From Candidatus Zhuqueibacterota bacterium (lineage in GTDB: Bacteria; BS750m-G25), in NCBI GenBank assembly GCA_016783505.1, contig JADHWK010000006.1:20276-84275 (forward strand): 64,000 nucleotides of DNA, given 5' to 3'. The position numbers and the translations under genes are program-made. Numbering within the stretch: the first letter of the stretch is position 1; each line of letters begins with the position of its first letter. The notes under the pieces are model-generated. The model had not been told where the DNA came from. It saw only the letters and a program-made list of their open reading frames with translations, and did not search any database. This document shows, in pieces, positions 32,266 to 41,716 of this stretch.

Positions 32266-33663
32266 ATGAGATTATTATCAAAAATTTGGGGTGCGGTTTT
32301 TCCTTTATTGGTGTGTTTGTCCCCGGTCTCAGGGAGGCCCGCACTCGGGGATCACCGTTTCGAAGTGGATTATGCCCAGTTCCGGATGGGGGGGGAATAT
32401 GTCTGCTTAGAGGTCTACTACTCTATTTTTCGGGAAGGGCTGAAGTTTGTCCAGGATAAGGAGGGGAATTACCGGGCCAACTTTAACATCACCGCCCAGA
32501 TATACCGGGGGGATTCCCTGCTGGTGGAGGAGAGCTGGGATAACGTAAATTACGCCAAAGACTTGGACGAGATCGGCCCCGGCCAGAGACTGCCCAATAT
32601 CTCTAAATTTCGTATCAAAGCTGGCAATTACCGGTTAAGGGTGACTGTCACCGACCTCCATTCTGGGATAAGTGCCTCTCAGGAAGAAGGGGTGACCATC
32701 GTTCCCTTTGACCCGGATCATTTGGCCATCAGCGACCTCGAGCTTTCCACTACTATCCAGAAGGACACCTCCCAAAGCAAATTTTGCAAGAATAATTTCC
32801 GGGTCATTCCCAATCCGGGCCGGCTGTATGGAACCGATTTCACGCTGGTATATTATTATGCCGAGATATACAATCTGGACTACAAGGGGTCCGGGGATTC
32901 TTGTTTTTCGGTGACCTATCGGGTGTTGGACAGTAATCTGAAGGAGGTCAAAACCTACCCGGCGAAGGTGAGGAAAAAGGCGGGCTCCTCGGCGGTTGAA
33001 GTAGGGGCTTTGCCCATTGCTGTGTTGGCCTCGGGCAGCTTTTTTCTCGATATTGGGGTAACCGACATCAGCACTGGGGAGACGGCTTCAGTCCGAAAGA
33101 AATTCTTCGTTTACCGGCAGGCCGATTTTGCCGGGGCCGGACTTAAGGAGGAAAATATCTATGCCCAGATGGGGGAGGACCAGATAGCCGAACAGTTTGA
33201 TCGGATCAGATACATCATCGGCAGGGACGGAAAAAAGATGTTTGGGGATCTGCCCCTGAATGGAAAGAGACAATTTCTTTACCAGTTCTGGTGTTCCCGG
33301 GATCCGGATCCCACCACCCCCATCAACGAGTACCAGGTCGAATTCCAACGTCGGTTCGACCAAGCCAACACCAAGTTTTCCGGCCTCAGGGAGGGGTGGC
33401 GCTCCGACCGGGGACGGGTGCTCATCGTATACGGGAACCCCGACTTCATTGAACACCACACCGCCGAACCTGGGGTGAGGGATTATGAGATCTGGCAGTA
33501 TGACTCCTTAGAGGGGGGGGTGGTCTTCGTTTTCGCCGATCGGTCGGGTTTTGGGGATTATGAGCTGATCCATTCCACCAAAAAGGATGAACTCCACAAC
33601 TACAACTGGCCGAGTCTCATCCAGGTGGAGCGGTCCCCAATGGGCCCAGCCATTTCCAGATAA
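32266..33663 (+). CDS. GWxTD domain-containing secreted protein
   Basis: 465 residues from ATG 32266 (GTG 32263 precedes it; GGGGGGAAAG is the ribosome-binding site). Signal peptide to about SGRPALG. The middle is beta-rich, and the C-terminal 120 residues contain FLYQFWCSRDPDPTTPINEYQVEFQRRFDQANTKFSGLREGWRSDRGRVLIVYGNPDFIEHH, the GWxTD region (here GWRSDRG). These proteins occur in Acidobacteriota and FCB-type phyla; function is unknown, export is likely. Followed by a promoter for the next operon. Confidence 0.82.
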   Translation: MRLLSKIWGAVFPLLVCLSPVSGRPALGDHRFEVDYAQFRMGGEYVCLEVYYSIFREGLKFVQDKEGNYRANFNITAQIYRGDSLLVEESWDNVNYAKDLDEIGPGQRLPNISKFRIKAGNYRLRVTVTDLHSGISASQEEGVTIVPFDPDHLAISDLELSTTIQKDTSQSKFCKNNFRVIPNPGRLYGTDFTLVYYYAEIYNLDYKGSGDSCFSVTYRVLDSNLKEVKTYPAKVRKKAGSSAVEVGALPIAVLASGSFFLDIGVTDISTGETASVRKKFFVYRQADFAGAGLKEENIYAQMGEDQIAEQFDRIRYIIGRDGKKMFGDLPLNGKRQFLYQFWCSRDPDPTTPINEYQVEFQRRFDQANTKFSGLREGWRSDRGRVLIVYGNPDFIEHHTAEPGVRDYEIWQYDSLEGGVVFVFADRSGFGDYELIHSTKKDELHNYNWPSLIQVERSPMGPAISR

Positions 33664-33692
33664 AAGGCCTCAAAAATTTTTTGAAAAAATGC

Positions 33693-33721
33693 TTGCGAAT
33701 TAAACTTTTATTTATTATATT
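33693..33721 (+). promoter_or_regulatory. Promoter (TTGCGA-17-TATATT)
   Basis: TTGCGA at 33693-33698, 17-nt spacer, TATATT at 33716-33721, about 70 bp before the small secreted protein gene. Confidence 0.6.
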
Positions 33722-33789
33722 ACTTTTGAGAATCTAGAAAAACCATACATTTGTCTAAAAAGAAGTACAGTAAAAAAGGGAGGGGGATC

Positions 33790-34113
33790 ATGGGAAAAAG
33801 GTATTTTATCCCCATAATAGTTACCTTGCTGGTAACAGCCTTTTGGGCGGGGAACGTTTTCGGTCAAGAAGAGGCAGAACCCACCGTTGATGTGGAAAGC
33901 ATGACTGAGGCAATTACAGATTCAATAAGCGAGGTTTTTGCCGATTCCTTAATCTACTATCGGGAATTATTCAAGAGAAGTTATTCGGATTCCATGGCTC
34001 AGCTTGAAGGCCGCTTAAGGGCTTTTTACCTCGATTCATTGGATTTTTATCGTAAATCTTTGGACGAAGCCAGGATGACTATCCAAAAGGCTAAGGAAAG
34101 GGAAAATAGATGA
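33790..34113 (+). CDS. N-terminal part of a frameshifted secreted TPR protein
   Basis: 107 residues from ATG 33790, chosen because AGGGAGGGGG sits just before it (the track's 33751 start lacks this). Signal peptide MGKRYFIPIIVTLLVTAFWAGNVFGQ, then an acidic linker and a helical, coiled-coil-like region rich in Tyr/Ser/Glu to KAKERENR and TGA. Removing the single T at 34111 joins it in frame to ETLVNNYYNYINMLFDTEDEKVYP..., giving a natural full-length protein of about 510 residues with the next open frame. Confidence 0.55.
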   Translation: MGKRYFIPIIVTLLVTAFWAGNVFGQEEAEPTVDVESMTEAITDSISEVFADSLIYYRELFKRSYSDSMAQLEGRLRAFYLDSLDFYRKSLDEARMTIQKAKERENR

Positions 34114-34147
34114 AACCCTGGTTAATAATTACTATAATTATATAAAT

Positions 34148-35326
34148 ATGTTATTTGACACTGAGGATGAAAAGGTCTATCCGGTCACTATAGGGGAGGC
34201 AAATCTCTTTTTGAATCTATTCCCGCAAACAAAGCCAGCCCCCGACATCTTATTCCGATTGGCTTCTTCCTATGAAGAACGGAAGGGGGGCGGGTTGCTT
34301 GGTGGGGGAAAAGAGGTGAAAAACGCGGTGGTTTTATATCTTAAATTCTTATACTTTTATCCCGGCTCAATACGGGAGAGGGATGCCCAGAATAGATTAA
34401 AGAAGCTGGTAATCGGAAAGAAGGACTTTGAGAAGACCGAGCAGGATATATTGGCCCTTATACGGAAAGAACTATCAGAAAAGGATAAATATCTGCAATA
34501 TGTTGATTATCTGGAGGACCTGGCGAGGCTAAACGATGATGATATTAAGGAACTGGCACTGACTGAGTGCAATAACTACCTGAATGCTTTCAAGGAGGCT
34601 GAGAAGGATGATCAGGTTATCGTAATTATGGGGGACCTACTTTCGCAACTAAAGAGATATGAGCAGGCCGTATCAGCTTATCAAAAGATCGAATATTTAT
34701 ATCCTGAGAGTTATTATTATGCCCGTGCTCTGTATAATATTGGCAAACTTTATGCGTTCCAGTTGAAAAAGAGGGATGAGGCCTCAAATATCCTTCAGGA
34801 ATTAGTTATTAAATACCCGAAAGATACATATTCTGGCTTCGCCCAATACCTTATAGCCGAGCTGGCTGAAAAAAAGAAGAAGGGGGAAAGGCAAGCGATA
34901 GCTGAATATCAAAAGATGGTTGAGAATTACCCCCAGCATCTGAAAACCCCCGACGCTTTGCTGGCTATGGGAAGGATCTATTCGGTAAAGCTGAAGCAGT
35001 ATCAGGAAGCCATAAAGTCCTATGAAAAAATCGCCTTCCAATATCCGCAGAGCGGGATGGGTGGTCAGGCATTGGCCCTGGCGGGGGAGGTTTATGAGAA
35101 GAAATTGAAGAGATATAACGAAGCCGCCGAGAAATATATTCAGATTGCCGACCTTTTTCCCCAGGACTCCCTGGTATTACCAAAACTAATGGAAGCAGCA
35201 GGGCTTTATGAAAGCAAAGTAAAGGAGAGAACCAAAGCGATTAATACCTATCAGAGGGTGATATCGAATTTTCCAGGGACTAAAGAGGCAGAAGGAGCGA
35301 GGAAAAAGATAGAAAAACTAAAATAA
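34148..35326 (+). CDS. TPR-repeat protein, C-terminal part of the split gene
   Basis: 392 residues of tandem helical pairs of TPR/Sel1-like type: ...QVIVIMGDLLSQLKRYEQAVSAYQKIEYLYPESYYYARALYNIGKLYAFQLKKRDEASNILQELVIKYPKDT..., at least six units, typical of periplasmic TPR scaffolds (YbgF/BamD-like). It lacks a signal peptide, and no good ribosome-binding site precedes ATG 34148, which fits its being the downstream part of the frame starting at 33790; sense codons in this frame extend back to 34112. Partner unknown. Confidence 0.7.
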   Translation: MLFDTEDEKVYPVTIGEANLFLNLFPQTKPAPDILFRLASSYEERKGGGLLGGGKEVKNAVVLYLKFLYFYPGSIRERDAQNRLKKLVIGKKDFEKTEQDILALIRKELSEKDKYLQYVDYLEDLARLNDDDIKELALTECNNYLNAFKEAEKDDQVIVIMGDLLSQLKRYEQAVSAYQKIEYLYPESYYYARALYNIGKLYAFQLKKRDEASNILQELVIKYPKDTYSGFAQYLIAELAEKKKKGERQAIAEYQKMVENYPQHLKTPDALLAMGRIYSVKLKQYQEAIKSYEKIAFQYPQSGMGGQALALAGEVYEKKLKRYNEAAEKYIQIADLFPQDSLVLPKLMEAAGLYESKVKERTKAINTYQRVISNFPGTKEAEGARKKIEKLK

Positions 35327-35381
35327 TAGCCGAAGGCCAAAGCAATTAAAACCGTAAGATCGAATCATTAACCCAGAGAAT

Positions 35382-35409
35382 TCCGTCTTTTTTGACGGAT
35401 TTTCTTTTA
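35382..35409 (+). terminator. Terminator after the TPR gene
   Basis: TCCGTC-TTTTTT-GACGGA followed by TTTTCTTTTA. The next promoter starts at its last base. Confidence 0.7.
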
Positions 35410-35438
35410 TTGACATTATGGGCAATAATTCTTAAATT
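35410..35438 (+). promoter_or_regulatory. Promoter of the C25 peptidase (TTGACA-17-TAAATT)
   Basis: TTGACA at 35410-35415, 17-nt spacer, TAAATT at 35433-35438, 40 bp before the gene. Confidence 0.7.
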
Positions 35439-35477
35439 AAAAAATAAATTGATAACAAAATTCATTTGGAGAGATAA

Positions 35478-38400
35478 ATGAAAAGGGCGATATTATTTTT
35501 ACAGATCCTTAGCTTTTCCTTCGTCCTTGGCTTGGCACTCTTAGTCCTTCGGGTCAATGCTGAATCCCGATGGGTCTCCCTGAACACCATCCCCGGTGAC
35601 CGCACTGAAATTTCCGTTCTATCATCGGATGACTTCCGTACGGTCATCCGAGTGACGGTGCCCGGGATGTCGGTTGCGGATTTTAGCAGGAACGGTGAGA
35701 CCTTTCAGGTTCTAACGATTCCCGATGCGGGGACCTCAACGGATGAGGGGAAACCCCAGCTTCCCTTAATCCGAAGGCTGGTGGCCGTACCCCCGGATAG
35801 GGGGATTCACCTGAAGATCCTGAAAGAAGAACATCACCTGCTTTCCGGGTATCGGGTGGTCCCCTATCAAAAACCGCCCCTGAGGGGGGAATCACAAGTG
35901 GAAGGCTGGGTTATTGACGAGACCTTTTATTCAAAAGATGATTACTTACCGGAAAGTCCGGTCAGACTGGAGGAGCCCGTCATTCTGCGTGATTTCCGGG
36001 CCGTGCCCTTAGTGATAGAGCCCGTAAGCTACAATCCGGTCAGGGGAGAGCTAATGGTCACCACCCAAATCGTGGTCGAGTTAAGCTACGCTGGCGCTGG
36101 GACGGGGAATGTGAAAACCCGGCCCTACGGCCCCCGGTCCCGGGCCTTTGACGGGATCTATCGGCGGACTTTATTAAATTATGACCAGGTCGCTTCCACC
36201 ACCGAACTGGGGGATGAGGGGCGGATGCTGATCATAACCCACGATAATTTTTACGATAATGTTATCCCCTTGGCCGAATGGAAACACCGCAAGGGTATCC
36301 CCACTACGGTGGTGGCCTTATCAGAGATCGGAGCCAACCCCTCCCCGGATGAGATCAAAGATTTCATCTCCGATGCCTACTTCAACTGGGGAGTTTCCCC
36401 TGAATATGTACTGTTCGTCGGGGATGTTCAATATATCCCCTGGTGGGTGGGGGTGCACGGCTCCCGTACCGACCACCGCTACGCCACCTTGGAGGGCGAC
36501 GACTTCCTGGCCGATGTCATCCTGGGCCGGTTTTCGGTGCAGACCCCAGCGGAGGCCGACACGGTGGTGCAGAAATCCATCGCCTACGAAAGGGATCCCT
36601 ATTTAGATGAAACGAACTGGTATACCAGCGCCATGGTCATCGCCTCAGCCGACAACCTTGATCCTGAAAACGGTCAATTGGCGGCCAACCTCTTTATAAA
36701 TCATGGGTTTACCACCGTAGATGAGCTGCAGGAGATCCAAGGTACCGCAACCTTCTCCGCGGTGGAAAACGGGTTAAACCAGGGCCGGAGCTGGGTTTTC
36801 TATATCGGCCACGGATCACCCAATGGTTGGACCAGCGTCCATCCTAACTTCACTACCGGTGACATTGATTCGCTGACCCACGGGCACAAAATCCCGGCTA
36901 TCATCTCCATCGCCTGTTCCAATGCCGATTTAGACCGGCCCGGGGATGTCTTCGGCGAGGTGTGGATGAAAGGCCGCGTTTCCGGGGGGGCGGCCAACTT
37001 CCTCGGGTTCACTGAACTGGTGTCATTCTACACCTCCGATTCGCTGGGCCGGGGGGTCCTTTACGGCTATTTCGACGAGAACATCCATACCTTCGGGGGA
37101 GCCACCGACTACGGTAGGCTGTTCATGTATCAATATTTCGGTAGTACAGGTCAGGAGACCATGGAGCAGTGCATCGTCCTGGGGGATCCAGAGCAGAACG
37201 TGTGGTCGGGGTTACCCGTTCTGCTTACCGTGATCCGACCGGAAATGGCTCGGATTGGCTGTTCTGAGTATGAAGTAGGCGTCTTTATAGAGGGCAACCC
37301 GGTTGAGGGGGCCCTTGTCTGTGTTTTGAATGATGAGCTGTATGCGTCAGGATACACGGAGGAGGACGGCGGGATCACCCTCATATTAGACCCGCCCCCC
37401 CAGACCCCGGGAGAAGACCTCTTTTTAACAGTCACTGCCCATAATGCCCTTCCTTACATAGACACTGTTCAGGTGGGTGGCTGGTATGGTGTTCTGACCG
37501 GGGCGGTCACCGACGCTGCCACCGGGGATTCCCTGGCCGAAGCCGTGGTTACTGTTGGGGAGATTGGGTTGGTAGACACCACCGGTGAGGACGGCCTTTT
37601 TCTGTTTGAGGAGGTTCCCGAATGGAACTATACGGTTACGGTGACCCGGGAGGGTTATCTGGATTGGTATCAGGAGGGGGTGGTGGTGGATTCCGGCCAG
37701 ACCACGGTGCTTGATGCGGGACTGCTCCATCCCGAATTTGTGGTGGATGTGGATTCTTCGGGGATCCATATTACCCTGCTTCCTGGGGGGGAGACCAATG
37801 TAGTTTTCAATATTCTGAATCCGGGGAACGGCCCCTTAGAGTATGGAATCGGTCTGGAATATCCCGGTTGGACCGACTCTGTTAATCTTGATCAGCCCTT
37901 GTTTTCCTATGATCTGGGGATGCTAACCGGGGACGAAAGGCTTTTGGGGGTGGAGTTTGATTCAAGTTTCTTCTACGTCTCCGGGGCCAACAATTCTGCT
38001 CAGCCCAATTACATCTATGTTTTTGATCGGGATGGTAATTTGGTGAGGGCTTTTGAGCAGCCCGGCGGGTCTGCGGGATGGGGTTTCCGGGATTTGGCCT
38101 GGGATGGGCAGTTTTTATACGGGAGTTTCGGTCCCGAGATTACCGTCTTTGATCCGGTGGGCAATTATGTAGGTGGGATACCGGGTCCGATTCAGCCCAG
38201 CCGGGCTATTGCTTATGATCCGGGGACGGATCATTTCTGGGTGGCCGGGGTGAACACGGGTCTTTATGAGATTGACCGGCAGGGGGATGTGATCAGTAGC
38301 TATCCTTGTAGCCTGCGGGTCTACGGGCTGGCCTGGCGGGGGGATGACTTAGAGGGGGCCAATCTTCACCTGTTCTCCCGGGAGGGGACCGATCAGGTCT

Positions 38401-39065
38401 CCACGGTGAGCAAGTTTAATCCTTCTCGGGGAGAGTTAATTCCTTTGGGTAGCTTGCCCTTTATGGATGGGGATCGAGCCATGGGGGCGGCCCTTACTGG
38501 GGATTGGATTCCGGCTAAGTGGGTATTATTGGGGTTGATTAACGGTCCTACGGTCAGGCTGGAGGGTTACATCGTCGGGGATAACCTGATCTGGGTGCGG
38601 CCCTCACCCCGGGAGGGGACGGTAGCCGGGGGGGAGGCCCAGTCGGTCATCGTCCACTTAAACACTGTGGGACTTGAGGAGGGGACATACACCGGTGAAA
38701 TCCACATTCAGCACTCGGCGGTCGGGGAGGAAGGGGTCATTCCGGTTACCTTGACGGTTCAGGCCCTCTCGGTGTCTGAAAGGGAATCGTTTAAATTACC
38801 GACTGATTATGAATTATTCCAGAACTATCCCAATCCCTTCAATCCCTCCACTACCATACAGTATGGTCTGCCCGAACCCGGTAGGGTAACCCTAAAAGTT
38901 TACAACATATCTGGTCAGGAGGTAGCCACCTTGGCTGATGAACATCAACCTGCCGGTTACCACCAGATAAGTTGGGATGCAACCGGTCATTCGTCAGGTA
39001 TCTATTTTTACCAAATTCAAGCGGGGGAGTTTCAGAAGGTGAGAAAGATTATTTTTTTGAAGTGA
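35478..39065 (+). CDS. Gingipain-family (C25) peptidase with sorting domain
   Basis: 1195 residues. Signal peptide to about NAES; propeptide-like region to about 230; caspase-like C25 catalytic domain about 245-580 with His445 in YIGHGSPNGW and Cys480 in ISIACSNADLD. Then an Ig-like/carboxypeptidase-regulatory domain (GVLTGAVTDAATGDSLAEAVVTVGEIG...), an NHL-like propeller stretch around 810-1000, a second beta-sandwich, and a type IX sorting domain (ELFQNYPNPFNPSTTIQYGLPEPGRVTLKVYNISGQEVATLADEH...IFLK). Likely secreted by type IX secretion and held at the surface; cleavage specificity cannot be read. AGGAGA-like site before ATG. Confidence 0.85.
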   Translation: MKRAILFLQILSFSFVLGLALLVLRVNAESRWVSLNTIPGDRTEISVLSSDDFRTVIRVTVPGMSVADFSRNGETFQVLTIPDAGTSTDEGKPQLPLIRRLVAVPPDRGIHLKILKEEHHLLSGYRVVPYQKPPLRGESQVEGWVIDETFYSKDDYLPESPVRLEEPVILRDFRAVPLVIEPVSYNPVRGELMVTTQIVVELSYAGAGTGNVKTRPYGPRSRAFDGIYRRTLLNYDQVASTTELGDEGRMLIITHDNFYDNVIPLAEWKHRKGIPTTVVALSEIGANPSPDEIKDFISDAYFNWGVSPEYVLFVGDVQYIPWWVGVHGSRTDHRYATLEGDDFLADVILGRFSVQTPAEADTVVQKSIAYERDPYLDETNWYTSAMVIASADNLDPENGQLAANLFINHGFTTVDELQEIQGTATFSAVENGLNQGRSWVFYIGHGSPNGWTSVHPNFTTGDIDSLTHGHKIPAIISIACSNADLDRPGDVFGEVWMKGRVSGGAANFLGFTELVSFYTSDSLGRGVLYGYFDENIHTFGGATDYGRLFMYQYFGSTGQETMEQCIVLGDPEQNVWSGLPVLLTVIRPEMARIGCSEYEVGVFIEGNPVEGALVCVLNDELYASGYTEEDGGITLILDPPPQTPGEDLFLTVTAHNALPYIDTVQVGGWYGVLTGAVTDAATGDSLAEAVVTVGEIGLVDTTGEDGLFLFEEVPEWNYTVTVTREGYLDWYQEGVVVDSGQTTVLDAGLLHPEFVVDVDSSGIHITLLPGGETNVVFNILNPGNGPLEYGIGLEYPGWTDSVNLDQPLFSYDLGMLTGDERLLGVEFDSSFFYVSGANNSAQPNYIYVFDRDGNLVRAFEQPGGSAGWGFRDLAWDGQFLYGSFGPEITVFDPVGNYVGGIPGPIQPSRAIAYDPGTDHFWVAGVNTGLYEIDRQGDVISSYPCSLRVYGLAWRGDDLEGANLHLFSREGTDQVSTVSKFNPSRGELIPLGSLPFMDGDRAMGAALTGDWIPAKWVLLGLINGPTVRLEGYIVGDNLIWVRPSPREGTVAGGEAQSVIVHLNTVGLEEGTYTGEIHIQHSAVGEEGVIPVTLTVQALSVSERESFKLPTDYELFQNYPNPFNPSTTIQYGLPEPGRVTLKVYNISGQEVATLADEHQPAGYHQISWDATGHSSGIYFYQIQAGEFQKVRKIIFLK

Positions 39066-39085
39066 AATTTAAACCCTTCTCATTT

Positions 39086-39128
39086 AAAAGGCCTATTCAT
39101 TCATCTTGAGTAGGTCTTTTGTTTTTTT
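39086..39128 (+). terminator. Terminator, 3' cassette copy 1
   Basis: AAAAGGCCTA ... TAGGTCTTTTGTTTTTTT. Nearly identical to the terminator at 41664, as is the preceding coding end. Confidence 0.8.
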
Positions 39129-39138
39129 GATTTTCTTC

Positions 39139-39167
39139 TTGATTCTATCTCCACAATTCACTATATT
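39139..39167 (+). promoter_or_regulatory. Promoter (TTGATT-17-TATATT)
   Basis: TTGATT at 39139-39144, 17-nt spacer, TATATT at 39162-39167. It leaves a leader of about 250 nt before the LVIVD gene (39168-39423), in which I see no other feature. Confidence 0.5.
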
Positions 39168-39423
39168 TGCTCTGCAGGCCTTTCCATTCGGAGCCTCCTC
39201 TGAACTGGTTAGCCCCTTAAAGATACCCCTGTTAAGCTACTAATCTTGGTAGGGCTATTGTTGGTTTGCCAACTGAAGTAGTCTATCCGGCTAAGGATTT
39301 CAGGGGTTTATTAGTTGTCTTGTTATTCTGAAAAGGAAATAACTACTTTCATTAAGGGAGGAGACTAAAATAAAGATGTTAGACCCGCCATACAAAATTC
39401 AACGAACAAATGAGGAGATCATT

Positions 39424-41643
39424 ATGTTTTTGAAATATTGTAAAATCTTATTAGAGACAGTAATGATTGCAATCTTATTTTGCAGTCTTGCTTTTGGCCA
39501 GAATAACAGACCAGCAAATGTGCCCCCAGAACAGCTCCCATCAAGGGATATTCGCCACCATGTAAATTACATACCGCAGGAGACTTTTCAAGCCTTCAGC
39601 GATAGTAATACTACACTAATAGGATGGTGGGCAAGAGATCCCTGTTATGCCGTGGATGTATTGGGTAACATTGCCTATTTTGGTAATGGGGGCTATCTTG
39701 AAGTTGTAGATATATACGATCCGGCAAATCCCGATGAATTAGGAAAGATATTAACTCCGTCAGAAGTTAGAGGCGTTGCCGTCAGCGGCAGTTACGCCTA
39801 TGTGGCCAATGGGTGGTATGGGTTACGCATCATTGACGTCTCCACCCCTTCCTCTCCGCAAGAAGTGGGCTTCTTTGATACGGGGGACCTTGCTTTTGGC
39901 GTTGCAGTCAGCGGCAGTTACGCCTATGTGGCCGATAGGAGTGATGGTTTACGCATCATTGACGTCTCCACCCCTTCCTCTCCGCAAGAGGTGGGCTTCT
40001 TTGATACGGGGGACCTTGCTTTTGGCGTTGCAGTCAGCGGCAGTTACGCCTATGTGGCCGATTGGGATGATGGTTTACGCATCATTGACGTTTCCACCCC
40101 TTCTTCTCCGCAAGAAGTGGGCTTCTTTGATACGGGTGGCGAAGCTTTAGGTGTTGCCGTCAGCGGCAGTTACGCCTATGTGGCCGATTGGGATGATGGT
40201 TTACGCATCATTGACGTTTCCACCCCTTCTTCTCCGCAAGAAGTGGGCTTCTTTGATATGGGTGGCTTGGCTTTAGGCGTTGCCGTCAGCGGCAGTTACG
40301 CCTATGTGGCCGATGGGGCGGATGGTTTACGCATCATTGACGTCTCCACTCCCTCCTCTCCGCAAGAAGTGGGCTTCTTTGATATGGGTGGCTTGGCTTT
40401 AGGCGTTGCCGTCAGCGGCAGTTACGCCTATGTGGCCGATGGTTTACGCATCATTGACGTCTCCACCCCCTCCTCTCCGCAAGAAGTGGGCTTCTTTGAT
40501 ACGGGTAGCTGGGCTCAAGACGTTGCCGTCAGCGGCAGTTACGCCTATGTGGCCTATGGGTTGGATGGTTTACGCATCATTGACGTCTCCACCCCCTCCT
40601 CTCCGCAAGAAGTGGGCTTCTTTGATACGAGTAATAATGCTCGGGGCGTTGCCGTCAGCGGCAGTTACGCCTATGTGGCCGATGGGAATGCTGGTTTACG
40701 CATCATTGACGTCTCCACCCCTTCCTCTCCGCAAGAAGTGGGGTTCTTTTTTATGGGGCACAGGGCTTTGGGCGTTGCCGTCAGCGGCAGTTACGCCTAT
40801 GTGGTCGGGGATGGTTTACGCATCATAGACGTCTCCACCCCTTCCTCTCCGCAAGAAGTGGGCTTCTTTGATACGGGTAGCTGGGCTTTAGGCGTTGCCG
40901 TCAGCGGCAGTTACGCCTATGTGGCCGATGGGGGGAATGGGTTACGCATCATAGACGTCTCCACCCCTTCCTCTCCGCAAGAAGTGGGCTTCTTTGATAC
41001 GGGTGGCGAAGCTTTAGGCGTTGCCGTCAGCGGCAGTTACGCCTATGTGGCCGATGGGTCTGCTGGTTTACGCATCATTGACGTCTCCACTCCCTCCTCT
41101 CCGCAAGAAGTGGGCTTCTTTGATACGAGTAGCTATGCTCGTGGCGTTGCCGTCAGCGGCAGTTACGCCTATGTGGCCGATTACTCTGATGGTTTACGCA
41201 TCATTGACGTCTCCACCCCTTCCTCTCCGCAAGAAGTGGGCTTCTTTGATACGGGTGGCGAAGCTTTAGGCGTTGCCGTCAGCGGCAGTTACGTCTATGT
41301 GGCCGATGGGTTGTATGGTATGTATATTATACAGAACGATCTACTATTAGTTATTAATGAAGAGTCCAGCTATTCCCCAGGGAATTTCTTATTAGCTCAA
41401 AATTATCCCAATCCATTTAATCCAATAACAACCTTTAAATACGGCCTTCCAAAAGAGTCAAATGTAACCCTGAAGATATTTAACATCCTCGGAAGAAAAG
41501 TGACCACCTTGGCTGATGAACATAAACCTCCCGGTTACCACCAGATAAGTTGGGATGCAACCGGTCATTCGTCAGGTATCTATTTTTATCAAATTCAAGC
41601 GGGTGAGTTTCAGAAGGTGAGAAAGATGATTTTTTTTAAGTGA
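39424..41643 (+). CDS. Secreted LVIVD-repeat propeller protein with sorting domain
   Basis: 739 residues from ATG 39424 (GAGGAGATC before it; the track's 39376 is less likely). Signal peptide to LAFGQ. About thirteen repeats of 42 residues, GVAVSGSYAYVAD-xxx-GLRIIDVSTPSSPQEVGFFDTG-xx-A-x, the LVIVD pattern thought to form beta-propellers. Repeats 6 and 9 are two to three residues shorter. Between copies only the turn after YVAD and the turn after FFDTG differ. The C-terminus (FLLAQNYPNPFNPITTFKYGLPKESNVTLKIFNILGRKVTTLADEH...) is a sorting domain. Presumably a surface binding protein. Confidence 0.85.
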   Translation: MFLKYCKILLETVMIAILFCSLAFGQNNRPANVPPEQLPSRDIRHHVNYIPQETFQAFSDSNTTLIGWWARDPCYAVDVLGNIAYFGNGGYLEVVDIYDPANPDELGKILTPSEVRGVAVSGSYAYVANGWYGLRIIDVSTPSSPQEVGFFDTGDLAFGVAVSGSYAYVADRSDGLRIIDVSTPSSPQEVGFFDTGDLAFGVAVSGSYAYVADWDDGLRIIDVSTPSSPQEVGFFDTGGEALGVAVSGSYAYVADWDDGLRIIDVSTPSSPQEVGFFDMGGLALGVAVSGSYAYVADGADGLRIIDVSTPSSPQEVGFFDMGGLALGVAVSGSYAYVADGLRIIDVSTPSSPQEVGFFDTGSWAQDVAVSGSYAYVAYGLDGLRIIDVSTPSSPQEVGFFDTSNNARGVAVSGSYAYVADGNAGLRIIDVSTPSSPQEVGFFFMGHRALGVAVSGSYAYVVGDGLRIIDVSTPSSPQEVGFFDTGSWALGVAVSGSYAYVADGGNGLRIIDVSTPSSPQEVGFFDTGGEALGVAVSGSYAYVADGSAGLRIIDVSTPSSPQEVGFFDTSSYARGVAVSGSYAYVADYSDGLRIIDVSTPSSPQEVGFFDTGGEALGVAVSGSYVYVADGLYGMYIIQNDLLLVINEESSYSPGNFLLAQNYPNPFNPITTFKYGLPKESNVTLKIFNILGRKVTTLADEHKPPGYHQISWDATGHSSGIYFYQIQAGEFQKVRKMIFFK
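39771..41310 (+). repeat. 126-bp tandem repeat array, about 13 units
   Basis: Unit: GTTGCCGTCAGCGGCAGTTACGCCTATGTGGCCGAT, variable 6-12 bases, GGTTTACGCATCATTGACGTCTCCACCCC, TCCTCTCCGCAAGAAGTGGGCTTCTTTGATACG, variable 6-9 bases. Fixed parts are almost identical even at silent positions, which points to recent homogenisation. It also keeps a second frame open, producing spurious ORFs. Confidence 0.92.
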
Positions 41644-41663
41644 GATTTAAACCCTTTTCATTT

Positions 41664-41706
41664 AAAAGGCCTATTCATTCATCTTGAGTAGGCTTTTTGT
41701 TTTTTT
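41664..41706 (+). terminator. Terminator, 3' cassette copy 2
   Basis: AAAAGGCCTA ... TAGGCTTTTTGTTTTTTTG, a copy of the one at 39086. Confidence 0.8.
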
Positions 41707-41716
41707 GAATTTATAC

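Noticed and set aside
39776-41269. Plus-strand ORFs of 124, 140 and 82 residues (MPSAAVTPMWPM...)
   Set aside because: They are the second frame of the tandem repeat, kept open by its periodicity; no ribosome-binding site and no independent conservation pattern.
39771-41310. Regular array that might be taken for CRISPR
   Set aside because: The 126-bp period, open reading frame throughout and conserved protein repeat show it is coding LVIVD repeats. No cas genes are present.
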